Shown here piece after piece: positions 20,340 through 34,200 of a DNA stretch of 64,000 nucleotides. The stretch spans positions 5,770,318-5,834,317 of the forward strand of contig JAVGVS010000010.1 in NCBI GenBank assembly GCA_032718565.1, written 5' to 3'. Every line of letters starts with the position of its first letter. Within the stretch, counting starts at the first letter, position 1. Both the position numbers and the translations under genes were made by a program. Source of the DNA: Distichodus sexfasciatus (lineage: Eukaryota; Chordata; Actinopteri; Characiformes; Distichodontidae). The notes below the pieces were generated by a model that was not told where the DNA came from, ran no database searches, and saw nothing but the letters and a program-made list of their open reading frames with translations.

Positions 20340-23300
20340 GATGTCACTTCAGAAAGTGTGTGAGCTTCAAGGGAGGATAAACCATGAAGTTTTTTTGTTT
20401 GTGAAAGCCCACAGACACCCACACTGAACACCTACTTGCTCTTTTCTCTTTTCTCTTTTCTCTAACAAACACACACCTGTACATAGACACTATAAGAAAA
20501 CGTCCATGTCTGCATATTATTTCTGTGGCCCTGGAACCAGCATAAAATCCAGATATTCAGAACATTTAAAAAATTTTTTTTTTTTTTTTAATGATGTTTT
20601 TGTTTTATTTAAAGAACACCAAATATACAATGTGTACTAAATAGTGGGTTTTCCTTATCTTTTGTGATTTCAGAGTCTCATGTCTTCAAAATATCCTGGT
20701 TCTGTATATTAGTCTTTCTTCCCTATTTCTTTTTCATCTCACTGTGAGTTTTCCTTCCCTTTCTTCTGTTCTCTTTTTTGTCTTTCCCCAAAGCCGAAAG
20801 TGGTTTCTGTGTATATTTCAATCTAATATTAAATTTGATACCACAGTCAGAACCTGTGTTTATAAAATCTCTCTGTTTAATGTTGATCACACTGATCAGA
20901 GTGATATCTGGCTCTCCTTATTGTCAACTTTTCACATTTTAAGCCTACTAGATGAAATCGTCACTGAGATGATGAGTGAATTTGGTCTTTTTGTTGGCCT
21001 AAAATTATTTCATTACATGTTTATTTTGACATTTCAAACCTTTAAATCTCTAGAAATGAAATACCAACAAAAGGAAGTCCTCTGTAATTTTGCATTTGAC
21101 CTCTTTTTATTTTCACAGTTTCCTTCCTTTTACTAAAATAGGCACATATTTGCCATGTTGACACCAAGTGCTCTATGTTGTCTCTCGCGCAAGAGTAGAG
21201 TTCTCACTCTCAGGAACAAAGAAAAAAGTTTTCTCTTTTTATATTCTTTGTGCACTTCCCAATATATTTTACACTTTGCTGTTAAATTGTTTGCTGAATT
21301 CCTGGTTTGACAAGAGTAACATGTAGTACTAAAAATTTTTAAAAATTGGACACATTTAAGATTAACTATATACAATTTGCCGTGCAAAAATTAATATTAA
21401 TATTAATATTGTCATTTAAATGTATAAATCTGGTTTCAAGTCAAAAAAGCCTGGATGTTATGCATGTTTTTAAAAGTAAAGCATGGTGTAAGTTCAGGAA
21501 GTCCTTTAATGCAGCAATGACCACATTTATAAATACATGTGATGCAGTTTGTCATTAGGTCATTGTACTGCTGTTGTGGCCATTTACAACATTCAAAGAA
21601 TTGTACAGATTACAATTCAAGCAGGGAGTTAAAGAGAAATGTAGTTCAAAAATACTATTTTAAATGTTAAGCTCTTAACTTGCCATTAAGAAAAAGAGGA
21701 TTCGTACTTATGACATTTAATGCAATCCAAACTTTTTTCTTTGTGTCTACTTGATAGAAGAACAGAAAAATTAGGTTCAAATATAAAAATTACAATACAA
21801 CACTGAAAAATGAATGAAAAAAGTATTTTCTTTACAATAAATAGCATAGGGATTACATTTGGGTGATGACAGAATCAGTTCCATAACATGTCATAATGGT
21901 ACAGCAAGCATAATTTTAATGATTCATCCTTGAATGTTGAGACTATTTATAGTAATATATTTATTTAGACCTAGATAACACCAGATTGATGAAGACTTAA
22001 AGAAATAGGAGAGCTTTTCTTCTAAGTACATGCTTAAAGGTGTCAATGTATCAGTTTTGGACCTCAACCACACTAAAGAGCATTAGAGTGGAGTGAGGTT
22101 GGAACAGAATGTTTAAGGTGTGAAAGACATAAATGGTCTGAAAGTAGGACATTTTTGAATATTACAGTGTCTTTCCCTTCAAGCGTAGGTAGTGCTAGTG
22201 AACAGATCTGGGACTTGGGTGGGAGTTCCCCTTCGTGTTTTAACCTTGGTTCACCTATACCTTTTTTGTTGAAACTCCTGTTCAGCTGTCCAACATGTGA
22301 AGGCCCACAAAAAACTGCAGTGCATATTGCTAACATTACTGGTCAGTTTTAAGCTATATTAATCATTACCAAATATCTGCAATATCCGACGAATGAAGCC
22401 ATATGACCAGTCAAGTTCACTCTACAGCAACTGCTCATCATGTGAATAGTGACTGACACTCTGTGACACTCTGTGACACTCTGTGCGGTGTAGTTTAGTT
22501 GCCGAAGTGTGGGAGAATAAAGGGAACTGAAACATTCATCTAAAATATTTAAATATAAATTAATGGTGTATGGTACATATGATCTAATTTTGTGTGTTAT
22601 AATGGAGTTAAACTACATAAGAGTAGTTTTTAATTGCCAAATATTTCATAGGTCCTATACAGGTTTATTCATGGAATTTAAGCTTAAACGTTTTATTTTA
22701 TGTCATCGATATACCTTGATAAAAAAATCCTGTTTTTTTTTTTAAATGTTACGGTTATAAGGTTTTTAAAAATCACTATTTTTTTTCCTGATTTATATTG
22801 ATAACATACGAGAATAAGTTAATATAAATTATATAATACAATGTGTGTGTGTGTGTGTAGGTGTTGTCCTGAAAAAACCTTTCCTTTTTAAGTAAATGCT
22901 TTTACCTGTATGTGTGCCTAGGGGGCTTACCCATTTAGGCCCCTGACTCACAGAGTAGGTCAGCAAGTTGTAAGAGAGACACACACAGAGAGGGTAACTA
23001 CTCTGGAAACTTGCACACACACTTCACTTTAAAGCCATAGAGGAGTAAGAATTGTGGGGGAGTTTTGCAGTTACTCAGTTTTTGAACAAATATAGAAGCA
23101 TCACACAGGCAAGCCCCTCTTACTTATTTTTCCACTCCAGAACATGTGCCTTTGGAACAGACAAGTGTACATCACAAATCACTCTGTCCAATAAAATCAT
23201 GCATATTTCTTCAAAATGATGCCATGTTGTTTCTAATGTCTATACAGAATCATACATTTTTCTATAGGATGAACTATAGGCATAAGAAGATTAGGACTAA

Positions 23301-24880
23301 AGACAACCTGTATGTTGACACTCCTTCAGAACCGGAGTTTCCCTGTGTGTAATGCTGCAATCATACAAAGATGTGTGCCCTTTCCTTGTAAAGGCATGCA
23401 GTAGTAGTGGATTTCCATAGAGGTAAAAAGGAAGTATGACTGGTCAATAGATAAGTATAGTTAAAGACGTCCTGCCAGTATTTCCCTCTCTTTTCATTGG
23501 TGGTCAACCATTTCACAAAAACCTTCACAGTGTGAAGGTCTAGTCTGCCATAAAAAGTGAACTAATGTAAACTGCTAATGCAAAAAGTGAATTGCTAATG
23601 TAGTTAGCAACTATGCTTTTTGGGAAACGTACCCCTGAACAGACCACATTTCTACTTTAATGTCTCAAATTCCTGACCATCTTCATACAAAATCAAAATT
23701 ACATTTCCACACAAAAAAGATGGTTATTTTGATATTGTTTGATGTGCTATGGTGATATAGAAATGGGTATTGTTATTGCAACTCTTTAGTACTGTGAAAA
23801 AAATATATACCGAGTGTACAGAACAATCCTAAATACTAAACCTAAATGATGAATTGCTCAATACAGGTCACAATGAAAAAAGTTAACTGCTACAGTAACA
23901 CCCACAAATCTTCACTTCAGTTACAAATTAATTTACTTCTAACCCTCATATCTTGAAAGGTCTGTATGCCCTTAGGTCTGTAAGTCTTAGACTAACAATT
24001 GAAATCCAATAAAAAGCTTTAAATCATGGTCAGCCACAGTAACATCTTTGGGTGGAGCAGCCTTTTAAACAACATCAACCACTTACAAATGCAAAATCAC
24101 TATCAATCCAACACTCCCCAGTGTAATGTACTGAATAAACACCATTCCACGAATTCCACACATCACACAAATGTATTTAATCATCTGCAATGAGTTTGCA
24201 CATTTTAAATAATTTTAGGCTTATTCCTCAAGATGTTGAATTTAGACGTATCCTTATCAAAGTATCCTCCCTAAAATATCCTTATCCTCTCTAACCTGGC
24301 CCTGAGATCAGAGGGTTCATTGTGGTGCACAAGTGAAGTTTGCTCAGATTTGCTGGATGAGAGGAAATTGTTTTAAAGACGCTCTTAAAGTATATTACAG
24401 CAGCATGTACTTTGTGTAAACTGTGACTCTATACATATACATACTCTATACATACACACATACATACATATAAAATAGTATAATAGTAAATAATTAATTC
24501 GTAATAACTATTGAGTTAAACACACAAAGATGTCAAAATAACATGTATATCAATGTAAGGGCGCAATTAAGCAAAACCTTATCATTTTTAAACCAATACA
24601 TTTTAAATCAAAATCATGCAGGCATTTGCACACCTAAGCTATTTCAATTCCTCATAATTAGGAAGGAAATGTCTGTTTCTTTTCTCTATGAAAAGAAAAA
24701 AACAATACATGTCAGACAAGAGGTTAGATGTTAAAGATCATCCCACAACAAAACGTTTTATTAATCCCCGATTCCGGAGACTCCTGTTCAGTTCTGTTTC
24801 CTTCCCGATCGGGTCATAAAACTGTGGTTTGAGAGGTAGACCACGAACGGGATTCTGTGACACTAAACACCCGAAACCAT
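20340..24880. other. tnfa-sacm1l intergenic region
   Basis: About 4.5 kb, AT-rich, with no recognised gene, no second TNF-like exon on either strand and few interspersed repeats. Small features: a pyrimidine run of ctttt units (20441-20465), three copies of a 10-mer tgacactctg (22450-22485), a GT run (22843-22858) and a palindrome (23521-23539). Confidence 0.5.
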
Positions 24881-24940
24881 GCAGCCTCTTCTCGCTTGAA
24901 AACCCCTGCTCTGAAGTGTTCCTGCCGCCTGACGTCGACA

Positions 24941-25220
24941 CGCAAAGCTTCCGCTACAGCAACTCTCCCCACGGCGACGTCACGGAACGTCACGGATACA
25001 GGAAGTAAAGATGGCGACTGCCTACGAGAGGTTCAATCTGTAAGTTATGATGTACTTAATTCGTATTTACACGGAAGAGAAGACAGGGTAGACAGCGGGT
25101 TTAATAGTTACTCGACCCTGCTGTAGGTCCCCGGGTGTGTCTGTTTGACGCGGCGCTGTGTCCCGTCACCGCGGTAGCTTGAGCCAGCAGCCGCCTGCCT
25201 CTCTTCAGCCCCGTCGCGGT
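24941..25220 (+). promoter_or_regulatory. sacm1l promoter region with ETS and YY1-like motifs at the start codon
   Basis: CpG-containing and without TATA. Immediately before and across the ATG is acaggaagtaaagatggcg, in which CAGGAAGT fits an ETS (GABPA-type) site and AAGATGGCG fits the core of the YY1 motif that often overlaps start codons of housekeeping genes. CpG-rich sequence continues into intron 1. Confidence 0.5.
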
Positions 25221-28200
25221 CCTCCGCGTTTGCTGTGCTTGTGATATTTTATTGCCATCCAGGCTTTCTTGCGTTTCTGAACTCTAATAAAGTGTCAGTC
25301 ACAACTTTGACCGATTTTGACTTCATCGGTGGGCGGCTTTGACGATTGGGCGATGATGTGTGTTTGGAGATTAGGAATGGTCTCAATGTTGAGATGAAAT
25401 TAGATCCAAGTCGTGTGTTTTTTTCCGTGAGTTTAAACCATATCCGTTGATCATATGGTGTGATGGCGGTTATAAATTACATTTAGATTTACATTTACAG
25501 CATTTAGCAGACGCTCTTATCCCGAGCGACTTACAACAGTGCTCTGTAGTCCACAACTGTTCTTAGATCTGTAAGCTACGTCAACAACTGTAGTTAAACC
25601 AAATTACTGCAGAATTACTGCAGACTAAGTTTGATGCTTTAACGAAAAATGGGCTAGAGAAAACGAAAGTTCACAGACAGACACATGTTAGTATGTTTTG
25701 CTTTGTTTTTTTTTTGATGGGTAAGACAACATAAATAGTCAGGGGTAAATTGATCCCCTAGATACTCTTTGAAGAGGTGTGTCTTCAGACGACGTGCGTA
25801 AATCCTCACTAATCAAAACCGATCGACACACATCCGTTCATTCATTTATTAATAAGTTTGGAGGGTTTTTTTTAATTAAATTTATTGCAAAGTGGTCTGA
25901 GTGACTAAAGCCCAGTGTTGCTGATGCAGTGATTGGGGTCAAGAATAATCTTGAGGGCAGATTAAACCCAGAGGTTTGACTTTGTTTTACATGTAAATTA
26001 TAGGGAATTATCCCACAAATTAAAAAAAAATATTCATCAATAATTAAATGAGTAAATAGATGCATGTGTGGTCTAAGTGACTAAAAGTCTGTGTTTGCGG
26101 CCATACATTTGGCGGTTCCAATCTCTGGAGAACTTTAGAACCATCACTCAGCAAGGCCCCTAGCCCTGGTTGCTCCATGGAGACTGTCGTTGTAATTAGG
26201 AAAATGTAAGTCACTTTGTGTGAGAGAATCTGCTAAAATTAATTTCGGTAATTAGGTGAAGACCTCAATCCCCAATGTTTAACTCAATGTTATGACCTTC
26301 ATTTGCAATGTCCATGAATTCCGCATTACATGCTGACCCAAAAAACTTCTAGGCCACTTAATATCTGGTGGTTATTAATATTCACTGAGCTTTGACATGT
26401 TGACAATAATTTGTAATGGTGCTCAGAGCTGGCCAGTTAACCAGAAATGTGTAGAAACAGACTTTCAGAACTTCGAACTGAATTTGATTACTCTTTTTCA
26501 CCCAATTTGTTTGGTCCTTTAAAAGTACTTTGTCATGTTCAGTCACCTTATACACCCAAGTCTGACTTAAAAAATCCATAAAATTAGTAATTGCTTTTTA
26601 ATGGTAATGAAAGAAAGTGAATGTCATGAAGAGTGAATGTTAAAATAAATAATTCTCCTGTTCATTTGAAGTCAGATTATACCATACTGGTGTGTCTTTT
26701 AATGTGATCCTATTTTTCTGTTCCTTCACACATCATTTTAGTTTTTTAAGGCCAGTTTGTCATTAGTCATACTCCAGACCTGAACCTGTAGTACTCAAAC
26801 AAATGTCTCTCCCACCCAGTGTCATAAATTAGAACAAACATCTTGCTGCTGTTCACTGGTCTCTGCTGAGAGTCTGATGGGAAGGTGTGTGATGGTGGAG
26901 TAAAATGTCATTACTTGACTTTTATGTGCCACGAAATATTACAGTTACACAACCCGGGACCTCATTTCATCCTGTGAGGAAATAAATAATGTTGACCATT
27001 GTTCACGAGAAGAGTATTGAAGGACAAGAGACAAAGTGTTTAAAAGGAGTATAAAAGATTTTTTTAAAAATGCACCAATGTCCGCTGACCAAATTGCTTT
27101 CCATTTGCAAAGCTGTAAATCCTTAAACAGTAGCTCTTTGTATGGCCGTGCTGCTAGGCCAAGTCTGGCATTATAACACGAGAAGAATTGGGTTCATATA
27201 TTTGCGGCCACAACTGTGCTTGCAGTGCCGCTTGCATAATTTGTGTGGTTAGGAATGAAAATTACAGGAAATGTGTAGCTCAGCAGTCTTGCAAAGAAGG
27301 AAGACTCCAGCTGCCGTGACCCACAGTCGGGTTATATTAAAACTGGGTTGTTCTCTGCTTAAACTTGTCTTGCGAAAACATTTTTATTGATTTAAGGCTG
27401 CAGTTTGGAGCTGCTGATTCAGTCCCCAAGAGTTTGTTGTTAAGAAAAAGGGCAAGCAAGCTAATGATTATCTACAAGTGTGCAGTTGATATCCCCTGTT
27501 ATTTTGCAAAAGAGAAGTTACTGCAGTTCCTAAATGTGAACTGTCAGCTGTAGTAGCACAGCAGACAAAGAAAGGAAGTTGCACCACACATCTATGCTAA
27601 AAGGTTTATTAATTTATTTGACAATACAATTTGAAAAAATATAGAAAAAATCTCAGTCACTTTCAAATCTCATTAAACCCTGTATTATTGGAAATTAACT
27701 TATTAATACAGCAAAACTAATGATAATCTAAAAGTGTCTAGTTTTTATTCCTTGTTATTGTGCAAAACAGCTGTTACAGCATTTTCCCAAGTGGGTACTG
27801 CCAGCTGCAGGAGTTTAAAAAAATGCACAGCAGGCAAAGTAAGGTTACACTACACTACCTGTATAAAAAGTCTAATGATTAGAGATCACTATTTTAAAAA
27901 TATATATATATATGTGTGTGTGTGTATAGAAATGGTTAAATCATTAATATATTAAATGTGTGTTCTAATGGAATTCATTCTCTTATTAGGCACCTGACTC
28001 CTGAGAAGTTTTACATCGAAGCCTGTGATGATGGAGCCAGTGATGTCCTGGTCATTGACAGGGTTTCCACAGAGATGACCCTCGCAGGTGAATCCTGATA
28101 ACGGATAAACAGAGATGGAGAAAGACTACTGATATTGGTTCAGTTTGCTCAGCAAAGCACAGACAAAGTTTACCCACTATCTTATGCTAGAAAGGAAATA

Positions 28201-31200
28201 TATTCTAGCTGCCAGTGTGTCTTCAAGTAGCAATTTACTCAGCTTGGGATGCTTGATTAGACGAATTCTTTATTGTTCAGTAACTGACTTTCATCTTTAA
28301 CTCAGTATGTTTGATTTATTATTACAAAAGAAGCACTAGTCTTCTGAGGTTTTACATTTTACAGTTTAACATTGTTTTACATGGTCCGTTTTGCATTTTA
28401 CACTGTTTAAAATATACAAATATTTTACTGTTTTTACATAGTTTTTACTGCACAGCCATTGCAAGATGCAGACTTAAGATGAGACTTATGCTTAAGGCTT
28501 AATGAAGTCAGTGCTCTGTTAATGGTCAGATGCATTTTCTTTAATCCTGTAATAAAGCAACAAGGCAGAGCTAAATCACTTTAGACTTTGAAAGCTTTTT
28601 AATGAGATTTCCAAGGCTGCAAAGTGAGTTTCTTTTATTTCTCCTTGCTTTTATTCACAGGTATTAGTGACATCCCCCCATCAGGGGTAACAAAGGCCAT
28701 CTGTGGCGTCATGGGAACCATTCGCCTTGTGGCCGGTATGTACAGCTTTTATACCCCGTGAAGCATTGTTGCATACTTAATTGAATAAATGCATTCCAGG
28801 TCTTCACTTACATCCAAAGTGTCTGGAGAGAGTTGGTGATTGTTGCTTATAAAATAACGCTTTACATTACTACGGTATCTCCAAATTGTATTATACTGAA
28901 TCTTTGTCAAATAATGCAGTTTGAATTTAGAGGTATAGGAAGTTGACCATGATCTGAAGGTCACTGGTTCAAGTCCCAGACCGGTAAAGGTACCACTGAG
29001 GTACTCATGAGCAAGGTACCGTCCCCAAGCACTGCTCCTCGGGCGCTGCCAAAAAAAAAAAAAAGAGGTGACCACTGCTCAATCACGATGGGTCAAATGC
29101 AGAGGTCACATTTCGTTGTGGTGCACTGCGTGCTGTTTTACTCGCTTGAAGTCACCTAAAGATATGGATTGAATTGTCACAGACATTTCTGCCTTGACAT
29201 TTACTGATAATTTAACACACATTATGGAATCTGTACCTTCTGCATCTTACAGATTTTTTAAAAGCCAAAAAGTAACCAGTTTTTTCTCCGCAGGAGCATA
29301 TCTGTGTTTGTTACGCTGCTTTTCATTAACAACTTGTTTAGAAACTGCTACTAGTAAAAATCCCAAAATCATTTGCTTTAAAAATGATTGTCGCAATATG
29401 TAAATGTCTCTGCAGGGATGTACCTCATCGTCATCACCAGGAAGAGGAAAGTGGGCGAGCTGTTTGGGCATGCTGTGTGGAAGGCAGTGGAGTTTGATAT
29501 AATTTCCTACAAGAAAACCATATTACACCTCACAGACAACCAGGTGACAGTCCTTCATCATTCCAGCATCAAACCTCACTCTTAAACGCCTTCCAATCTC
29601 TATATGAACGCTGTGGGTGGTTACACTAAGGTCTGGCTATGACTAAGCATATTAGGTTTGCAGGGTTTAAACTCTCCTACAAAATCTGAGCGTCCTACTT
29701 TGAACTGCAAGTTTTGCTCAGAAGAAAAGTTTGTTTGCAACATTTCCTTTTTGGTTTTTCGAGGCATCCTCATAAAGCTCCAGCAACACACTTTTAATCC
29801 GAGCCGTGTCGGCGGTATCTCGTTACAGCCGTGCAGATGCAGTGCATTATTTATCAAAGCTAAAACCTTTACTGAAACGCTGGCTTGTAACTTTGGCGAA
29901 AGGAGGAGTGCTCAGAGTTAACAGGGTGTTTCTCCTACAGGAGGTGAGAGGGGAGGTGTAAGCAGGTTCAGATCTGCTCAATTGTATCCAGGTGGACCTG
30001 CAAGGTTTCAGTGTAAGGGCATGAAAGCAGGAGACTTATCGAGTTTACCGTGACGCTTTACTAATAAGTCCACGTTTCGTGCTTCACTATTTAGTGAACA
30101 TTATGACTTGCGTACAAGGATGATATGTCTAACATGAATGAAAAATAAGGGTCTTTTAGCATGAGTTGCTTATTGTACATAAATGTTTGACTACGTGTTT
30201 GTATATATGAGTGCAAGTGTCTGCATGTATTTGCAACAACGGCAGCCTCTTCACATAATATTAATTTTCCATTTACATCCTTTTAAGGACCTATAAGGCC
30301 TGGCTTTGGACAAAGACTAGCTCTAGGGTTACACCATGCATGTCTATGTTTGCGCAAGTTAATTTCTTTTCACTTAAACTGTGAGTAAAAAAAGTTTTTG
30401 CATGCTGTGTTGGGCATTTGATTAAATCACATCGTGCACATATATAACCTCTACTATAGTATGTTAAAATAGCCGTTTTTAGACTTGGATTCAGAGGTAT
30501 TTCCAGAGCTGTAAATAAGCATTTTAGGTAGTTTTATTACATACTCAAAACTTTTATAAATACCTTAAATATACCATATTTACCAAAATTATTTATCTGC
30601 CTAAATCAGCTCTTCATGATGCTCGCCACCTCTGCTAAAATCGCCTACATCCTCAGTTGAACAGATCATAAGATCCTGTCCCTGTAGTATAATGCCCTAT
30701 GTCAAGAGTTTTATTTAGAAAAACTTGAATATATGACATAGGTCATTTTTTAAAGAGGGTGACGATATACATAGATTTCTGATACAGACGCCCGCCATGT
30801 GAAGGTCTGTGTGCCCTACTTCAGTAGCAGATATTTGTAATGTCCCATTTTGTTGCATTTTCTCCACCAATTTACTCCACATGTCCAAATCAGAATTATC
30901 TGCACATTCCACATGTCTCTGGTGAACTTTAAACATCAACAAATGGAAACAGTATGAAACTGCAGACACACTGTTTAGATCAGGCCACAAGACCAAACAC
31001 CAGTTTTAGTCTGATTAGTATATATTGAAGCTTATTTGACTTCTACTGCTACTTATATTCTTAATTTGTGGCTAAACCTTTTTCTCTCTCTAAACAGATG
31101 CAGGATAACAAGACATTCCTGTCAATGATCAACAGCGTGCTGAATACGGACGGTTTCTACTTCTGCACGGACTACGACCTGACACACACCCAGCAACGCC

Positions 31201-34200
31201 TCGCCAACACTAGCCCCGACTTCCAGGAGATGAGTCTGCTCGAGAGGGTGAGGAGGATGAGAGAATGGTTGGAGAGAGAGACAAAAAAAGAGAGAGAAAG
31301 AAGAAATTGTGTGAGAAAGATATCAAGCCAGAATCTGTTCTATTGATACCTGCAAATGACTTACTTACATAGCTTACTTAACCTCACTTTTCTTAAAACC
31401 GGAGCAGTAGGTCCAGTCATTTTATTGGGGGTGGCTTTTGGCAGGTATGATAAAAACTCTTTCACATTTTAGGGAATCCAATTTAATAATGACAATAGAT
31501 GAACATGTCTATCAGCAAAAAATTTATTGCCTTAAAGAAAAGTATCAGTTTTTCACTCCATACTTGAAAATTTCACTTGCCCAGGAAGTGTCAAATAAGT
31601 TGATAGCCTATTGGTTAGAGAGTTGGCCCTGTGAATGGAATGTCCCAGACCGGTAAAGGTACCACTGAGCAAGGTACTATCACCAAGCATTGCTCCCCGT
31701 CGGCTGTCCACTGCCCCTTCGCGGATGGGTCAAATGGAGAGGTCACATTTCATTGTGGTGCACTGTGCATTATGCTGTGTTCACAGTGACAAATAATCAC
31801 TCACTTAAGTGTTGTGAATATAGGCATAATATCTAGATAGCAGTGTTAGTAATATAAGAGAAGCAGTGTTATTTCTTTATTCATACACTGCCTGAGACCA
31901 TTAGATTGTATTACTCATTTACTGTTCAATGAAGCAATATTACATGTGATTTAGTGATAATTCCCAGTGAGCACACACTCCCTCACCAATTCACGATTAA
32001 TTTCTCATCAGCAATGACATTAATCTCATCAACAGTTTCTCATCCTCAGTGACATGGTGATCTAGGCTTTATCTTCACATGTTCCTGGGTATGTTACAGT
32101 GTAAAAATGGAAAAGCACTTTTCTGTGAAAGGTCTGCATATCTGAATATCTCTTGAGCTATTGTAGATGCTTCAGTACCGTCTGCACTGTGTAAATTTGT
32201 TGTGGTTGATTCCTATCTTGGGAAATCTCATTGCACCCTCTAGCAAAACCCCAAACACTTTGAGCGCTGAAGCGTCTCTTTATCTTTCTAACTTCCTCCA
32301 CTCTTATTTCTTTGCCTTCTCAATATCTCCCCATCTTAGTCTGTTTTTTTTCCTGTTGCTTTCGTTATTACTGATTTTCTGTCCCCATTTTTGTCTTTCT
32401 TTTGTGGAACCCCATTCTATGATAGGTGTTTAATGTTTGCAAGTGTTCGGTGACTTGTATTTTTATATGTATGTTTATAGAACCATAGCCGTGTTCCACT
32501 TGTCGCATGAGACTGACTGGTGGTTAGTGGTTATCAAGTGGCATATTTCTGTGCTCATGACCTTACCGTATGTAACCCCATCTCTCAGTCTTTCCTCCTC
32601 CGCATCTGTCTTTATCTATTATTCATTTCTGTCTCTCTCATTTTCTGTCATTTTTTTTCTTTCGCTTTTGTTCAACCCATTTGTCCAGGAATGTTGGTTT
32701 GAAAACTCCACACTGACTTCTGCTCTGATCCCGATAGCAGATATTGGATTTTTTTAGCTCTCCATACAAGCCAGCATGATTCAGAAATGGGTTAAATTTA
32801 TTATTTACCTTCTCCTTCTCACAGCACAAACTTCCTCAGCGTGCTGGACTGGTTTGGTCAGAATGAATTAGCAAACTGCGTTATTCGACAAAGAATGATG
32901 TCACGCCGTGACCTCTGTCATTGGTAGCTGGAAGCTTTCTCACTCTTTTGTGTGATTTTTTTTTTTTTTTTTCTTTACAGGCGGATCAAAGGTTTGTGTG
33001 GAATGGCCATCTTTTGAGGGAGTTTATTACACAACCAGAGGTAAATACATTCAGGCTTGACTGTAAAAATGATCTGAATCCCCAGAAATTCAGATGTTAT
33101 ATGTGTGCTTCTTTTTTTAGCTCCACAAGTTTGCTTTTCCTGTCATCCATGGGTGTATCCTTTCAGTATGTTTTGCAATTGCAGATAAATCTTTGTTGAC
33201 ATGTATAACTGATGATTAATGAAACCGAATGAGGGATTCCTGAACTAGCAACACTACAAATCCACAGCTGCCATTTTTAAAGAAAACATTTGACTCTTTA
33301 ACCAAACCTTAGCATCTTTTGTTGTACATTAATTCAACGTATTATTTATGAAAATAACATGAGTTAATTTTAAAGCTTCATCGTAATGTTATCTTGGTGA
33401 GAGCCTTCCCCATATTGGAAACATTTAGATACTAATTTCTTTGTGCACCAGATACAGTAACTCAAATGTACCTCAAGTAGATTTCTATGATCATGAAGTT
33501 AAAAATGCAAGATCATACATATAACACAGTGTACGGCTGTTGTTGAGCCTTTATCTTGTTGAGCAGACATTGTAATGAAGCCATGTTGTATTAATGGGAA
33601 GATATTTGAATGGATCCTCATCTCCAGAAGAAGTTGTTTCAGAGCTGGGGTGCGATACTACGTCCGAGGTAATTTGGTAGTGATAGTAGCACCCAGACAC
33701 ACACACTCACTAGAAGACAAAACCAGTTCCATTGCTTAAAAGACATTTTCTTTTCTGCCTAGGAATCGACTCAGAAGGACATGCTGCTAACTTTGTAGAA
33801 ACGGAACAAATAGTCCAGTATAACAATGCCAGAGCTGCATTTGTGCAGGTGAGTTAGAGTGATAAAAATGTGGATTTCATACTGCTGGTTTTAAAACAAA
33901 GGAAAACCATTACAACACATAAAGAATCTCATTTATTTTATGTTACAGAAACCTTTATGGGTTTGCTTATAAAGGATTAGAAGCTTTAAAAGGATTTGTT
34001 GTGATGTATAAAATGTTAAACTTCAAAAAAAAAAAACTTTTTAAGAGTGTAAGCTGTCTTTACAGAGCTGTAAGCTTATTTGCTGTCCTTTCTTTGTCCT
34101 CTACCAGACTCGAGGATCCATGCCTTTCTTCTGGTCCCAGAGACCCAACTTGAAATATAAACCAAGGCCTCAGATCGGCAGTAGCACCAATCATGTGAGG

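Larger units (their letters stand above)
25040..27989 (+). other. sacm1l intron 1
   Basis: About 2.9 kb. It contains a family-B SINE tail (25487-25560), a degenerate SINE (26082-26245), and a pair of diverged direct repeats (27455-27585 and 27713-27855). A short TA/TG microsatellite lies at 27899-27926. No exon seen. Confidence 0.65.
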
